From Streptomyces sp. NBC_01803 (GTDB lineage Bacteria > Actinomycetota > Actinomycetes > Streptomycetales > Streptomycetaceae), in the NCBI RefSeq assembly GCF_035917415.1, contig NZ_CP109073.1:2998501-3062500 (forward strand): 64,000 bases of DNA, written 5' to 3'. Below are positions 1 through 6,921 of this stretch, one piece after another. The notes beneath the pieces were generated by a model that saw only the letters and a list, made by a program, of their open reading frames with translations, made no database searches and was not told the DNA's origin. Both the position numbers and the translations under genes were made by a program. Every line of letters begins with the position of its first letter. Positions within the stretch are counted from its first letter, which is position 1.

Positions 1-186
1 GTCCGCCGCCAGTTCAACGTCTGCTTCACAGGCCGCATCATCGGCGGCGAACTGGCGATCTCCGAGGAGTCCACCGAACTCCGCTTCGTCACCCCGAACG
101 AGCTGACCGACCTCCCTATGCACCACACGCAGCGACTCAGGCTGGAACACTACCTGGAGAACGGTGACCAGCCGCACCTTGGATAA
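1..186 (+). CDS. NUDIX hydrolase, C-terminal part (5' end outside window)
   Basis: An open frame enters from the left edge and ends at TAA 184-186, giving 61 residues. The reading FNVCFTGRIIGGEL, then TELRFVTPNELTDLPMHHT, is typical of the C-terminal strands and last helix of NUDIX hydrolases, where an E-x-RF-V segment is followed by a stretch choosing the substrate pocket. The NUDIX box itself would lie to the left of the window, so catalysis cannot be confirmed. Its codon use is ordinary for a high-GC actinomycete. The assignment is by family feel rather than by a catalytic motif. Confidence 0.6.
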   Translation, partial: VRRQFNVCFTGRIIGGELAISEESTELRFVTPNELTDLPMHHTQRLRLEHYLENGDQPHLG

Positions 187-250
187 CCATCACCCTAAAA
201 TCCAGAAGACGGCATATCAGAAAAATGACGGTTCAACACCGACCTAAACT

Positions 251-1255
251 CTACATTTCAACGCCCGCTCGCAGTAGCGCACGAACCAATACATCGTCAT
301 GTTCAGCATTCTGCCATTGAACGATCTCGCAAAGAGAAGTGTTTCCCCGCTCAGAGGGTGACGAATTGAAGGAAAGCACCGCCTGAGAGAGCGATGCATT
401 GGTGACGAGCACGACGGGAAGTACTGACGATTCAAACCGGGCCCTCACCATTTCAAGATCAGCTTGCCCGAACTGCCTATGGCGACGATACTTCACCTCG
501 ACCCCAACGAGTCCCTTCTCGCCGCCAACACGAAAATCATATCCACGATCACCATCTTCTCGGGCCACTGGAAAGTCCCACTGGAGAAGTGAACGGTGGA
601 TCGCTTTCTCATATCGAGCCGCATTAGCCTGGGGAGAGCCGGCCAAAGCGAGCGCCTCCGTAACCCGACGGGCAGCCAAAATATAGGAAATCGCCGCCTC
701 TGCAGTAAGGTACACATCTCTGCCGTGAGCAACGTGATTACGCAACTCCCTGAGGTCGTGAGCATTACGCACAAGGTCGTCCGGAAGTAGGCCCGTACGC
801 GCCGCCTCTAGAAGCATAGAGTCGGCATGGTGAGCGCGCATAGAGGAGATCGGCAGCGCCGCCGAAAGAGCGTTCTCCAACTCCCGCCATGCACCCATAA
901 CAGCAACAATGGGGGCGGATTGAGCGATTGGGAGCAGCTCGTCAAATTCTCTACTTGCTCGGCCTGAATCCCGAGAAGCATCCGGGGCATTTCCTTCAGA
1001 TTGAACGTCTTCGGAAATTACCGGCTCCCCGGCGCCCCTCTCGATGTCAGCGGCGATCTCGCCTTCAATTTCCGCCGCTTCTCCGGCGATAGCGTCTGCC
1101 TGTTTTTGGAAAGTGAGGCCACCCAAGGGAGTTTCGACGGATTCAACCCTTCCCGTTAATGCCGCAAGCTGCTTCCGGAAAACGATGCCCAGCACCAACA
1201 CGATGCTTGGCCATATGAGAGCTCGGATGTACTCAAGGAGTAGCCGCCAGTCCAC
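251..1255 (-). CDS. Membrane-anchored HEPN plus PD-(D/E)XK nuclease-like protein
   Basis: A 334-residue protein of unknown function with three visible parts. Residues about 8-26 form one hydrophobic helix (signal anchor). Residues about 100-205 are helical and contain RNHVAHG at 172-178, which fits the R-x4-H motif of HEPN domains, often RNases in defence and toxin systems. Residues about 215-290 look like a PD-(D/E)XK fold: YDFRV supplies D240, and GVEVKYR supplies E253-x-K255, followed by a helix and a VVLVTNA strand as in Mrr-like domains. The gene ends opposite the NUDIX gene and has no operon partner. It lies just left of the first attachment-site relic, which suggests it came with a mobile element. 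Nuclease activity is inferred from motifs only; it could also be a sensor of nucleic acid at the membrane. Confidence 0.6.
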   Translation of the reverse strand: MDWRLLLEYIRALIWPSIVLVLGIVFRKQLAALTGRVESVETPLGGLTFQKQADAIAGEAAEIEGEIAADIERGAGEPVISEDVQSEGNAPDASRDSGRASREFDELLPIAQSAPIVAVMGAWRELENALSAALPISSMRAHHADSMLLEAARTGLLPDDLVRNAHDLRELRNHVAHGRDVYLTAEAAISYILAARRVTEALALAGSPQANAARYEKAIHRSLLQWDFPVAREDGDRGYDFRVGGEKGLVGVEVKYRRHRQFGQADLEMVRARFESSVLPVVLVTNASLSQAVLSFNSSPSERGNTSLCEIVQWQNAEHDDVLVRALLRAGVEM

Positions 1256-1543
1256 CCGTGCATCATGTCATAGGTGACATGGCGGTATAGGCCTGATCAA
1301 GGATCCACCGCTCAATCCCGCAACCGTAGTTCGCTCACGTAGGGCACGGGGCCATGAGAGGCCCGTCCACGGTTCCTGTGACAGGTCGCAGCGGTGTCTG
1401 ACGCGCCCCCGTGTACGGTGATGCGTGCCAGGACGGGCGGGGAACCACGCGCAACGGCAGGGACGACGCAGTGCGCCGGCGCCGCAATCATGGCGACGTT
1501 CGCACAACTCAGCTGTCATTCATAGGCCACTTCATACAGTGAT
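1256..1543. other. Non-coding stretch left of att relic A
   Basis: I see no convincing gene in these 288 bases. It contains a 28-base block at 1420-1447 (GATGCGTGCCAG, then ACGGGCG, then GGAACCA) that recurs with three differences at 4098-4124. Both blocks lie exactly 124 bases before their attachment-site copy. This points to a conserved arm of the integrase-binding region. Confidence 0.5.
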
Positions 1544-1586
1544 TCCCGAGCTGAGAGCGCGAGTTCTATTCTCCTCACCCACTCCA
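1544..1586 (+). repeat. att relic A: decayed 3' half of tRNA-Gly(CCC)
   Basis: A 43-base match to the 3' half of a glycine tRNA (anticodon loop, variable loop, T arm, acceptor end with CCA). It differs from the other four copies in this window at several positions (CGAGCTGAG for CAAGCTCAG, TTCTATTCTCC for TTCGATTCTCG, ACCCAC for GCCCGC). The T stem and acceptor would no longer pair well. It is the oldest-looking copy. The bases before it do not form the D arm or 5' acceptor strand. Confidence 0.75.
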
Positions 1587-1813
1587 AGCGTCGAAGCCCA
1601 GGCCAAGGAGATAATCCCGAACCTGGGCCGTTGTGTCTGTAGCCCGTCTCAGCCCGCGCATGCTTGTTGCATGCCCGATGGGTGGGCGTCTTTTCACTGC
1701 GCCCGCACCGGGCTCAATGTCGGCCCCCAGCTCCCGCTGTCGCTCGCGATTGGGGGTGATGGTAGATTACCGGGCCTTCTCCGAGAACTGCCCCGCACAG
1801 ACCGTCATGTCCT

Positions 1814-1936
1814 TCAGGTCGCCCCGCTCTCCGTCGAGAGCATGTGACCGGTATGCCGCAGGTCATACAACCGGAAGTCCTCCGGCAACCCGACTTTTCG
1901 CCTGAGCCGCCACTTCCGCCCGAAAGTGGACGCCGG
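1814..1936 (-). pseudogene. Tyrosine integrase C-terminal stump
   Basis: On the minus strand a short frame reads ASTFGRKW, then LPEDFRLYDLRHTGH, then LSTESGAT. This is the box II region of phage-type tyrosine recombinases, with the H-x-x-R arginine in DLRHTGH. Nothing before it supplies the catalytic first arginine, and the frame stops before the final tyrosine box. It is a fragment left by deletion. A closely similar fragment lies at 62190-62330 on the same strand, so two related elements once existed here. Confidence 0.7.
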
Positions 1937-2039
1937 GACGGCATGTCCTGCTACCCCATGAATAACCCTGACCATGCCCAACCGCAACCCCGACTGGACA
2001 CCGCTCAATCCCACACCGCCGACTCTGCCTCCCCCTTAA

Positions 2040-2450
2040 CTATGTGGGGTAACATCTTCGAGACGCCTGGGCAAGTACCTCAGATATTTCCCGACGCCTG
2101 ATTCTATCGGGCTTGGGCACTTCACACTGAATCAATGCGTGAGCGATTCCTGCTGGAGGGTCATCGACGATTGGATCGGCAACCACGATCGCCTTACACG
2201 AACGCGGAGCTCTCGCAGGAAAGGCGTAGACCAACTGCCCCTCTCTTTTTATTGTTGCATCAGGCCCTAAGCTATTCTCCCTGAGAACCGAGCTTCGATA
2301 TACAGATATACCATCGTCATCCCACTGAAAGGCTGTGCGCGTAGGCACCCTTTCTCCCGTCAAAAGGTCGGGCGCCAAGAAGTCCGGCTTATCCGGGATG
2401 CGGCGATACATGTCCTCGTCGTCCGGGATCGGCGTATCCATCCAGGACAA
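2040..2450 (-). CDS. Hypothetical protein, third gene of TIGR04255 operon
   Basis: Acidic then basic 136-residue protein with no domain that I recognise. The middle reads FLAPDLLTGERVPTRTAFQWDD and the end is rich in arginine. The start is uncertain: TTG at 2450 has AGGGGAG three bases upstream, while ATG at 2441 has the same box twelve bases away. It follows the preceding minus-strand gene by 33 bases, so the two are probably cotranscribed. Function unknown; its place in the operon suggests that it works with the two upstream products. Confidence 0.55.
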   Translation of the reverse strand: MSWMDTPIPDDEDMYRRIPDKPDFLAPDLLTGERVPTRTAFQWDDDGISVYRSSVLRENSLGPDATIKREGQLVYAFPARAPRSCKAIVVADPIVDDPPAGIAHALIQCEVPKPDRIRRREISEVLAQASRRCYPT

Positions 2451-2483
2451 TTACTCCCCTTCCCCCTGCTCCGGTCCGCCTGT

Positions 2484-3035
2484 CTAAGTGAACAGCCTTT
2501 TCCAGCTCGGATTCGCAACCCAAATCCTTGATGAGAGAGCAGACAGGGCACGCCGCACGTCATCGTAGCTCACGCCGTCGTGCCCAATCACTCCGTCCAT
2601 TTGGACGTCACCCAGCACACTCACATGCCGAACGTAGGGCTTTTCTGTGGGATGGAACTCGATCTCGAGCCTTTCGACACCCGCCCTCCATTCGAGGAGG
2701 ACAGCACCCTCTTCCGCCGGAGTAATGAAGGGGTAAACGGTACGGAAGTCCGAGATCCGGTCAAGCATGCGATAAGCATCATGCGTGACACGTTGAGAGA
2801 TGGGCCCCCTGCTGCCCCCGTCCCAGCCCGGGGGCAGCGTCCGCAACTCGCGGAGCCTGCTTGTCACGTAAAGTTGCAGCTCGAGCTTGCTCCGCCTCTC
2901 TATGTCCGCGACGATGCGCTGTTCCCGCGTCACCTTTCGCGCACGGCGGATCATCCATAACCCTGAGGCAGGTCGCTCGGCGCTGTGCCCTGTGCTGTCG
3001 AACGCTGCCCTTTGGTGCACATTAAAGGCAGTCAT
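2484..3035 (-). CDS. Hypothetical protein, second gene of TIGR04255 operon
   Basis: A 183-residue protein. I take ATG 3035 because it overlaps the upstream stop codon as ATGA, the usual sign of translational coupling; an upstream in-frame ATG at 3050 is possible. The middle reads LRTLPPGWDGG and later EGAVLLEWRAGVERLEIEF. I have seen this layout (LPPGWDG, then a strand-rich part with E-G-x-x-x-L-E-W) in small proteins of mobile regions in many bacteria, but I know no tested function. A basic N-terminal helix (RRARKVTREQRIVADIERR) may bind nucleic acid. Coupling to the TIGR04255 gene suggests a two- or three-protein module. Confidence 0.6.
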   Translation of the reverse strand: MTAFNVHQRAAFDSTGHSAERPASGLWMIRRARKVTREQRIVADIERRSKLELQLYVTSRLRELRTLPPGWDGGSRGPISQRVTHDAYRMLDRISDFRTVYPFITPAEEGAVLLEWRAGVERLEIEFHPTEKPYVRHVSVLGDVQMDGVIGHDGVSYDDVRRALSALSSRIWVANPSWKRLFT

Positions 3036-3823
3036 TCTGGCTCCCCCCATTCCCGTCGCATCTGAGTGCTCGTGATCTCCAGAAAGGCCTTGGTGATTAC
3101 GTCATGGGCTGCATCGAGTCGACTTGCGAAGTTATCCTCCATGTCGACACGCGCCTCCGCCTCCAGGAGCAGCGAGGAGCTGTCAGCAAGTTCGCCGCTC
3201 GCATCCTCAGCAACTATTGAATCTACGCCAATAAGTACCTCTACCCGTGAATCCAACTCGGATTCGAAGTAGTGAACCCTGAAGCCAGAGTAATCAGGCT
3301 CCCGGAAAGGGAAGGCCGAAGACGCAGACCACCCTGTCAAAACACCAGTCATGGCCTCATGGGAAGAAATCCCAGACAGACGGTTGACGTATCGAGCGTC
3401 TGCCCTTTTCACTTCCGGAATAGTTCCCGATGCGTCATGGGAGAGCTTGGAGAATTGGTCAAACTTTTCAAGCAGTTCCGCCCGCAGGGATTGATAGCCG
3501 GGATACTGCTGACCCTCACCAAAAGTCCAGTGCAGGATGAAACGGTCTTGTTGGAATTTGATGCGCCTATCGCCCAGGTCGGTAGATAGAGAGCAGAGGC
3601 CCATCGGCCATGACACTCCCGACCCTACAAACTCGACCGCTTCCCTCTCAGAAGCCTGCCAAGGCGGCAGTGGTGTTGATTCCTGCAGCTCCGGATATTC
3701 ATCGCGCCACTCGACTCGTAAAGGCGCCAAGTCCAAGGTTCGCAACTTCGGCAACTCTTGGAACATCAGAGCCAACCTCACCTCATGAACAGGCGGTCGT
3801 GTGAGGCGCAGTGAGTCGCTCAT
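3032..3823 (-). CDS. TIGR04255-type protein
   Basis: A 263-residue protein, first gene of a three-gene minus-strand operon. ATG 3823 is chosen because the frame begins there with the typical N terminus SLRLTRPPVHEVRLALMFQ, and GGGG lies upstream; a longer frame to 3886 is poor in sense. The pattern of P-x-x-E-V-x-L at the start, a central strand-rich domain and a long C-terminal helix with DAAHDVITKAFLEITS resembles the sporadically distributed TIGR04255 family, whose role is unknown. Members sit in mobile and defence-rich regions. The stop overlaps the next start (ATGA). No catalytic motif is visible. A toxin or defence role is only inferred from context. Confidence 0.6.
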   Translation of the reverse strand: MSDSLRLTRPPVHEVRLALMFQELPKLRTLDLAPLRVEWRDEYPELQESTPLPPWQASEREAVEFVGSGVSWPMGLCSLSTDLGDRRIKFQQDRFILHWTFGEGQQYPGYQSLRAELLEKFDQFSKLSHDASGTIPEVKRADARYVNRLSGISSHEAMTGVLTGWSASSAFPFREPDYSGFRVHYFESELDSRVEVLIGVDSIVAEDASGELADSSSLLLEAEARVDMEDNFASRLDAAHDVITKAFLEITSTQMRREWGEPE

Positions 3824-4221
3824 GTGATCACCCCGATGCTTAGCGTACCCATGACGAGGGCTCAGGAACAGAGAATGCCCCAACATCCCCTACGGAACGC
3901 CGCAGGGACGACAGACTTTGCGGCGAGACGACCTAAAATGTCCACTCGAAGAGGTGAAGGTCATCGAGCGCGGGCCCCACCAGTGGTTCTGCGTGACACC
4001 TATGACGGCGCCAGCCAAGCCACCGGCGAGCGTGTGAGCATGGCGGTCTGAGTCGCGAAGCCACTGACAGAGAGGGGACGAAGCAGTCGCCATGCCAGAT
4101 GCGTGCCAGAACGGACGGGAACCAGCGGTCAACAGCGGCGATGGCGGAGCATGTGAAGAGCCCCGCCGCTGCGACGTTCGTGCAGGTCAGAGAGCATATT
4201 GCGGCCGTTTCGTACGTTGAT
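3824..4221. other. Non-coding left flank of att copy B
   Basis: About 400 bases without a convincing gene. At 4093-4110 two copies of TGCCAGA lie 11 bases apart, inside the block 4098-4124 that repeats 1420-1447. The block starts exactly 124 bases before att copy B. I read it as the right-end arm site of the element lying between copies A and B. Confidence 0.5.
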
Positions 4222-4264
4222 TCCCAAGCTCAGAGCGCGAGTTCGATTCTCGTCGCCCGCTCCA
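4222..4264 (+). repeat. att copy B: 3' half of tRNA-Gly(CCC)
   Basis: Forty-three bases from the anticodon loop (TTCCCAA, anticodon CCC) through variable loop, T arm and acceptor strand to CCA. They are identical to copies C and D. The upstream bases do not make a D arm or 5' acceptor strand, so this is an attachment-site duplicate and not a tRNA gene. The integrase gene starts 123 bases downstream. This is the left end of the 29-kb element that ends at copy C. Confidence 0.9.
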
Positions 4265-4281
4265 GAGAAACAGCAGGTCAC

Positions 4282-4311
4282 AGCCAGTTTCCGCTCCCAC
4301 GGAGGCTGGCT
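4282..4311 (+). terminator. Stem-loop after att copy B
   Basis: Inverted repeat with arms 4282-4293 and 4300-4311 (AGCCAG with CTGGCT outside, TCCG with CGGA inside, two G-T pairs between) and a six-base loop, followed by TTCCC. It probably derives from the tRNA terminator carried along with the attachment site. Confidence 0.5.
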
Positions 4312-4387
4312 TTCCCATTGTCCGGCCGACCTCCGTGATACATCGTGCGACCCTGACGGTCGCCACCGGGAGGAGGAGTCGGAATCC

Positions 4388-5722
4388 ATGCCACGCCGCC
4401 GGGCCTTCGACCATGTCCGCAGGCTACCGTCCGGGCGCTACCAGGCGTCCTACCTGGCCCCTGACGGCCGCCGCCGACCCGCGCCCACCACCTTCGAGAC
4501 CAAGACCGCGGCCAACCAGTGGCTCGCCACCGTCCAGGCGGACATGCTCCGGGGCGTCTGGCACCCCCAGGCGGGAACCATCACCCTCGGCGCGTACTAC
4601 GACAAGTGGCTCGCCACCAACCTAAGGATCAAGAAGCGGGGCACACGGTCCCTGTACCGGCGCGACGCCGACCGGTGGCTGCTCCCCGAGTTCACCAGCA
4701 GCGACGGCACCCGCGTGCACCTGGGCGCCATGCCCCTCAACCGCGTCCACCCGCCCGGCGTACGCGACTGGTACCAGGTCATGGGCGAGGGCGTACGGGC
4801 CGCCGCGACCGAACGGGCCAGCGGCCCCACCTACCGGGGCCACCCCGCCCGTTGGTGGGCCGAACGCTCCGGCTACGACGTGCCGCGCACCGGGCGCCTG
4901 CCCCGGGAACTGCTGGCCGCCTGGGAAACCGCCGGAAGTCCCACCCCGCCGCGCCGGGAACCGCCGGCGGACGCCGGACGTGACACCGTGGCCCGCCTGT
5001 ACCGGCTGCTGCACGCGGTGCTGGAGTCCGCCCGCAAGGACGGTCTGATCACCGTGAACCCGTGCCGGCTGGCAGGAGCCTCGGACCCGGGCCAGCGGGC
5101 CCGCGCCCCGGTCGAGCCGCGCGAAGTACACGGCATGGTCGCGGCGTTCACCGACCGGTACCGGGCGGCGCTGTGGTTCGCCGTGTACACCGCGCTGCGG
5201 GCCGGACAGGTCTGGGCACTGCGCAGGCGGGACGTCGATCTGGAGAACCTGCGCGTCCGCGTCGCGGTCGGCCTGGTCGAACTGCCCAAGGAGGGCATCA
5301 CATTCGACGACCCCAAGACCGAGGGCACCGCGCGCTGGACGACCATCACCCCCGCCATGGCCGCCATCCTGGCCAAGCACCTGGACGAGTACGTCCCGCC
5401 GGGCCCCGACGCGCTGGTCTTCGGCACCCGCACCGGCAGGCCCGTACGCGCCTCCCAGCGCTCGAAGATGTTCCACCGCGCCCGCCTCGCCGTGGGCCGC
5501 CCCGACGTCCGCTGGCAGGATCTCCGCAGCGCCACCGCGATGTTCATGCTCGACAGCGGCGCCTCGGACGCCGACGTGCGCGTCCAGCTCAACCACAAGA
5601 CCGACCGGGCCGCCCGCCGGTACCGGCGCACCTCCGAGGAACGGCGCCGCCGCCTGACCTCCGGCCTGGACGACCACCTCGCGGCGCCCGTCAACGTTCT
5701 CCCGCTGCGGAAGGGGGCGTGA
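4388..5722 (+). CDS. int: Tyrosine-type site-specific integrase
   Basis: A 444-residue phage-type integrase that would recombine the element with the tRNA-Gly gene. The start ATG 4388 follows GGGAGGAGGAG and gives a normal N terminus; the frame also runs back through the tRNA half, which is not coding. N-terminal SAM-like and arm-binding region to about residue 230, with a long insert at about 140-200; catalytic domain 245-425. Visible catalytic residues are R271 (ALRAGQ), K310, R380 (QDLR), H403 (LNHKT) and Y412. The box II histidine is replaced by Gln377, and the next position is Ser rather than His. This is unusual and may lower activity. The next gene starts two bases after its stop. Family sure; activity uncertain. 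Confidence 0.88.
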   Translation: MPRRRAFDHVRRLPSGRYQASYLAPDGRRRPAPTTFETKTAANQWLATVQADMLRGVWHPQAGTITLGAYYDKWLATNLRIKKRGTRSLYRRDADRWLLPEFTSSDGTRVHLGAMPLNRVHPPGVRDWYQVMGEGVRAAATERASGPTYRGHPARWWAERSGYDVPRTGRLPRELLAAWETAGSPTPPRREPPADAGRDTVARLYRLLHAVLESARKDGLITVNPCRLAGASDPGQRARAPVEPREVHGMVAAFTDRYRAALWFAVYTALRAGQVWALRRRDVDLENLRVRVAVGLVELPKEGITFDDPKTEGTARWTTITPAMAAILAKHLDEYVPPGPDALVFGTRTGRPVRASQRSKMFHRARLAVGRPDVRWQDLRSATAMFMLDSGASDADVRVQLNHKTDRAARRYRRTSEERRRRLTSGLDDHLAAPVNVLPLRKGA

Positions 5723-5724
5723 CC

Positions 5725-6219
5725 ATGAGCAGCAACACCGAAGCCCCCGGTACGGTGTTGGTCGTCCCGCTCTCGACGCAGCCGGAACAGGAAGACGACT
5801 GGGGCGCCGTGGCGGACGCGGCGGACCGGCTCCAGGCCGCCCTCACCCGCCGCCGGCACCGCACGGCGGACCGGCTGGCCCGCCGACCGGAGACCCTGCG
5901 CGCGGCCTTCCTGCTGCGGTACGCCGATCTCAACGCTCTGGAAGGCCGCCTGCGCCACGCGTTCTTCGAACACGACAGGGGCGTCCTGATGCTGGCCCGG
6001 CTGCTGCGAACGCTGTACGCGGCGGCGCTGGACCGGACGCCACTCCAGGAACTCCTGGAGCCCGCCGACCAGAAGCAGCGAGAAGCGGCTTACGCCGCGC
6101 TGCTCCGGCACCCGCCCCCGCCGCCTCCCCCGCCGACACTCCGCGCCCTGACCACCTGCGTCCTGACGGCCGCCCCGCCCCTGGCCGGGGCGGGCCAGGT
6201 GGCAGCGACCACACCGTAA
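5725..6219 (+). CDS. Hypothetical protein coupled to integrase
   Basis: A 164-residue protein that starts two bases after the integrase stop, so it is cotranscribed and probably coupled. Residues about 28-120 are helical and rich in Arg, Leu and Ala, with no motif that I recognise; a run of prolines near residues 133-140 precedes a hydrophobic tail. It has no signal peptide. By position it may assist recombination or control the element, but nothing in the sequence shows this. Confidence 0.6.
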   Translation: MSSNTEAPGTVLVVPLSTQPEQEDDWGAVADAADRLQAALTRRRHRTADRLARRPETLRAAFLLRYADLNALEGRLRHAFFEHDRGVLMLARLLRTLYAAALDRTPLQELLEPADQKQREAAYAALLRHPPPPPPPPTLRALTTCVLTAAPPLAGAGQVAATTP

Positions 6220-6303
6220 GGAGTCGGGCCGCGCAGCCGCGCAGCCATTCCGGCCCCACGCCCTCACCGCAGCCCTGAACATCGGCTGCTGCGGCCCGTG
6301 GAC

Positions 6304-6711
6304 ATGACCACGACCGCTGTTTCCCCGGACCCCCGGCACGTCAACCCGGACCCGTTCCTGACGGCCAAGGAGGCCGCCGCGTACCTCAACGTGTCGTTGC
6401 GGACGGTCTGGACGCTCCGGCAGTACGGGGACATCAAGGCCACCAAGATCGGACGACTGGCGCGCTTCCGGCGCTCCGAACTCGACCGATACACCGGCGC
6501 GACCGAACGGCGTGCCGACGACACCGCAGAGGACCCGCTGCTGACCATCCCCGAGGCGGCGACGTACCTCAGCATCAAGGAACGCCAGGTACGGAACCTG
6601 CAATACGCGCGCGAGCTGCACGTGGAGCGGGTGCGCGGACGCGTGCTCCTGCGCCGCTCGGAGCTGGAGCGTTACGCCGCCCGCACGACAGCCCACCCGG
6701 TCGAGCGGTGA
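6304..6711 (+). CDS. xis: Excisionase-like protein with two HTH_17 domains
   Basis: A 135-residue DNA-binding protein. Two tandem copies of the MerR/excisionase-type helix-turn-helix are clear: residues 18-63 (FLTAKEAAAYLNVSLRTVW, ending FRRSELDRY) and 79-124 (LLTIPEAATYLSIKERQVR, ending LRRSELERY). Excisionases of integrative elements and plasmid control proteins have one such domain; two in one chain would let a monomer hold paired sites. ATG 6304 is preferred over GTG 6298, although neither has a strong ribosome site. Its place between the integrase and the replication-type gene fits a role in excision or copy control. Confidence 0.75.
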   Translation: MTTTAVSPDPRHVNPDPFLTAKEAAAYLNVSLRTVWTLRQYGDIKATKIGRLARFRRSELDRYTGATERRADDTAEDPLLTIPEAATYLSIKERQVRNLQYARELHVERVRGRVLLRRSELERYAARTTAHPVER

Positions 6712-6765
6712 ACACGGCGGGACGTCATCGGTCACAACACGTCAGGTAGTTCAGCCCGGACAGGC

Positions 6766-6799
6766 GTGTGGCCCGACAGGAGAACCCGCCGGGCCACAC
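6766..6799 (+). terminator. Stem-loop after excisionase gene
   Basis: Perfect 10-base inverted repeat (GTGTGGCCCG at 6766-6775 and CGGGCCACAC at 6790-6799) with a 14-base loop, followed by AAAAG. It lies 55 bases after the excisionase stop and before the replication-type gene, and probably ends the int-xis transcript. Confidence 0.55.
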
Positions 6800-6921
6800 A
6801 AAAGCAGAAGACCGCGTCTCCTCGCCAAAGTTGACCGCGGTCTCCATACCCAGAAGCTGAGGCCCCAGACTACCCGGTTGCCGCCAGGTGTCGCTGCTGG
6901 GCTGCCTCGGCGGAGACGAGC

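Noticed and set aside
4222..4264. Functional tRNA-Gly gene
   Set aside because: No D arm or 5' acceptor strand precedes this or any other copy, so none can fold as a tRNA.
4873..6735. 620-codon minus-strand open frame
   Set aside because: It lies opposite the integrase, its partner gene and the excisionase. Its composition (runs of Arg, Ser, Ala) is the mirror of high-GC coding DNA and shows no family motif.
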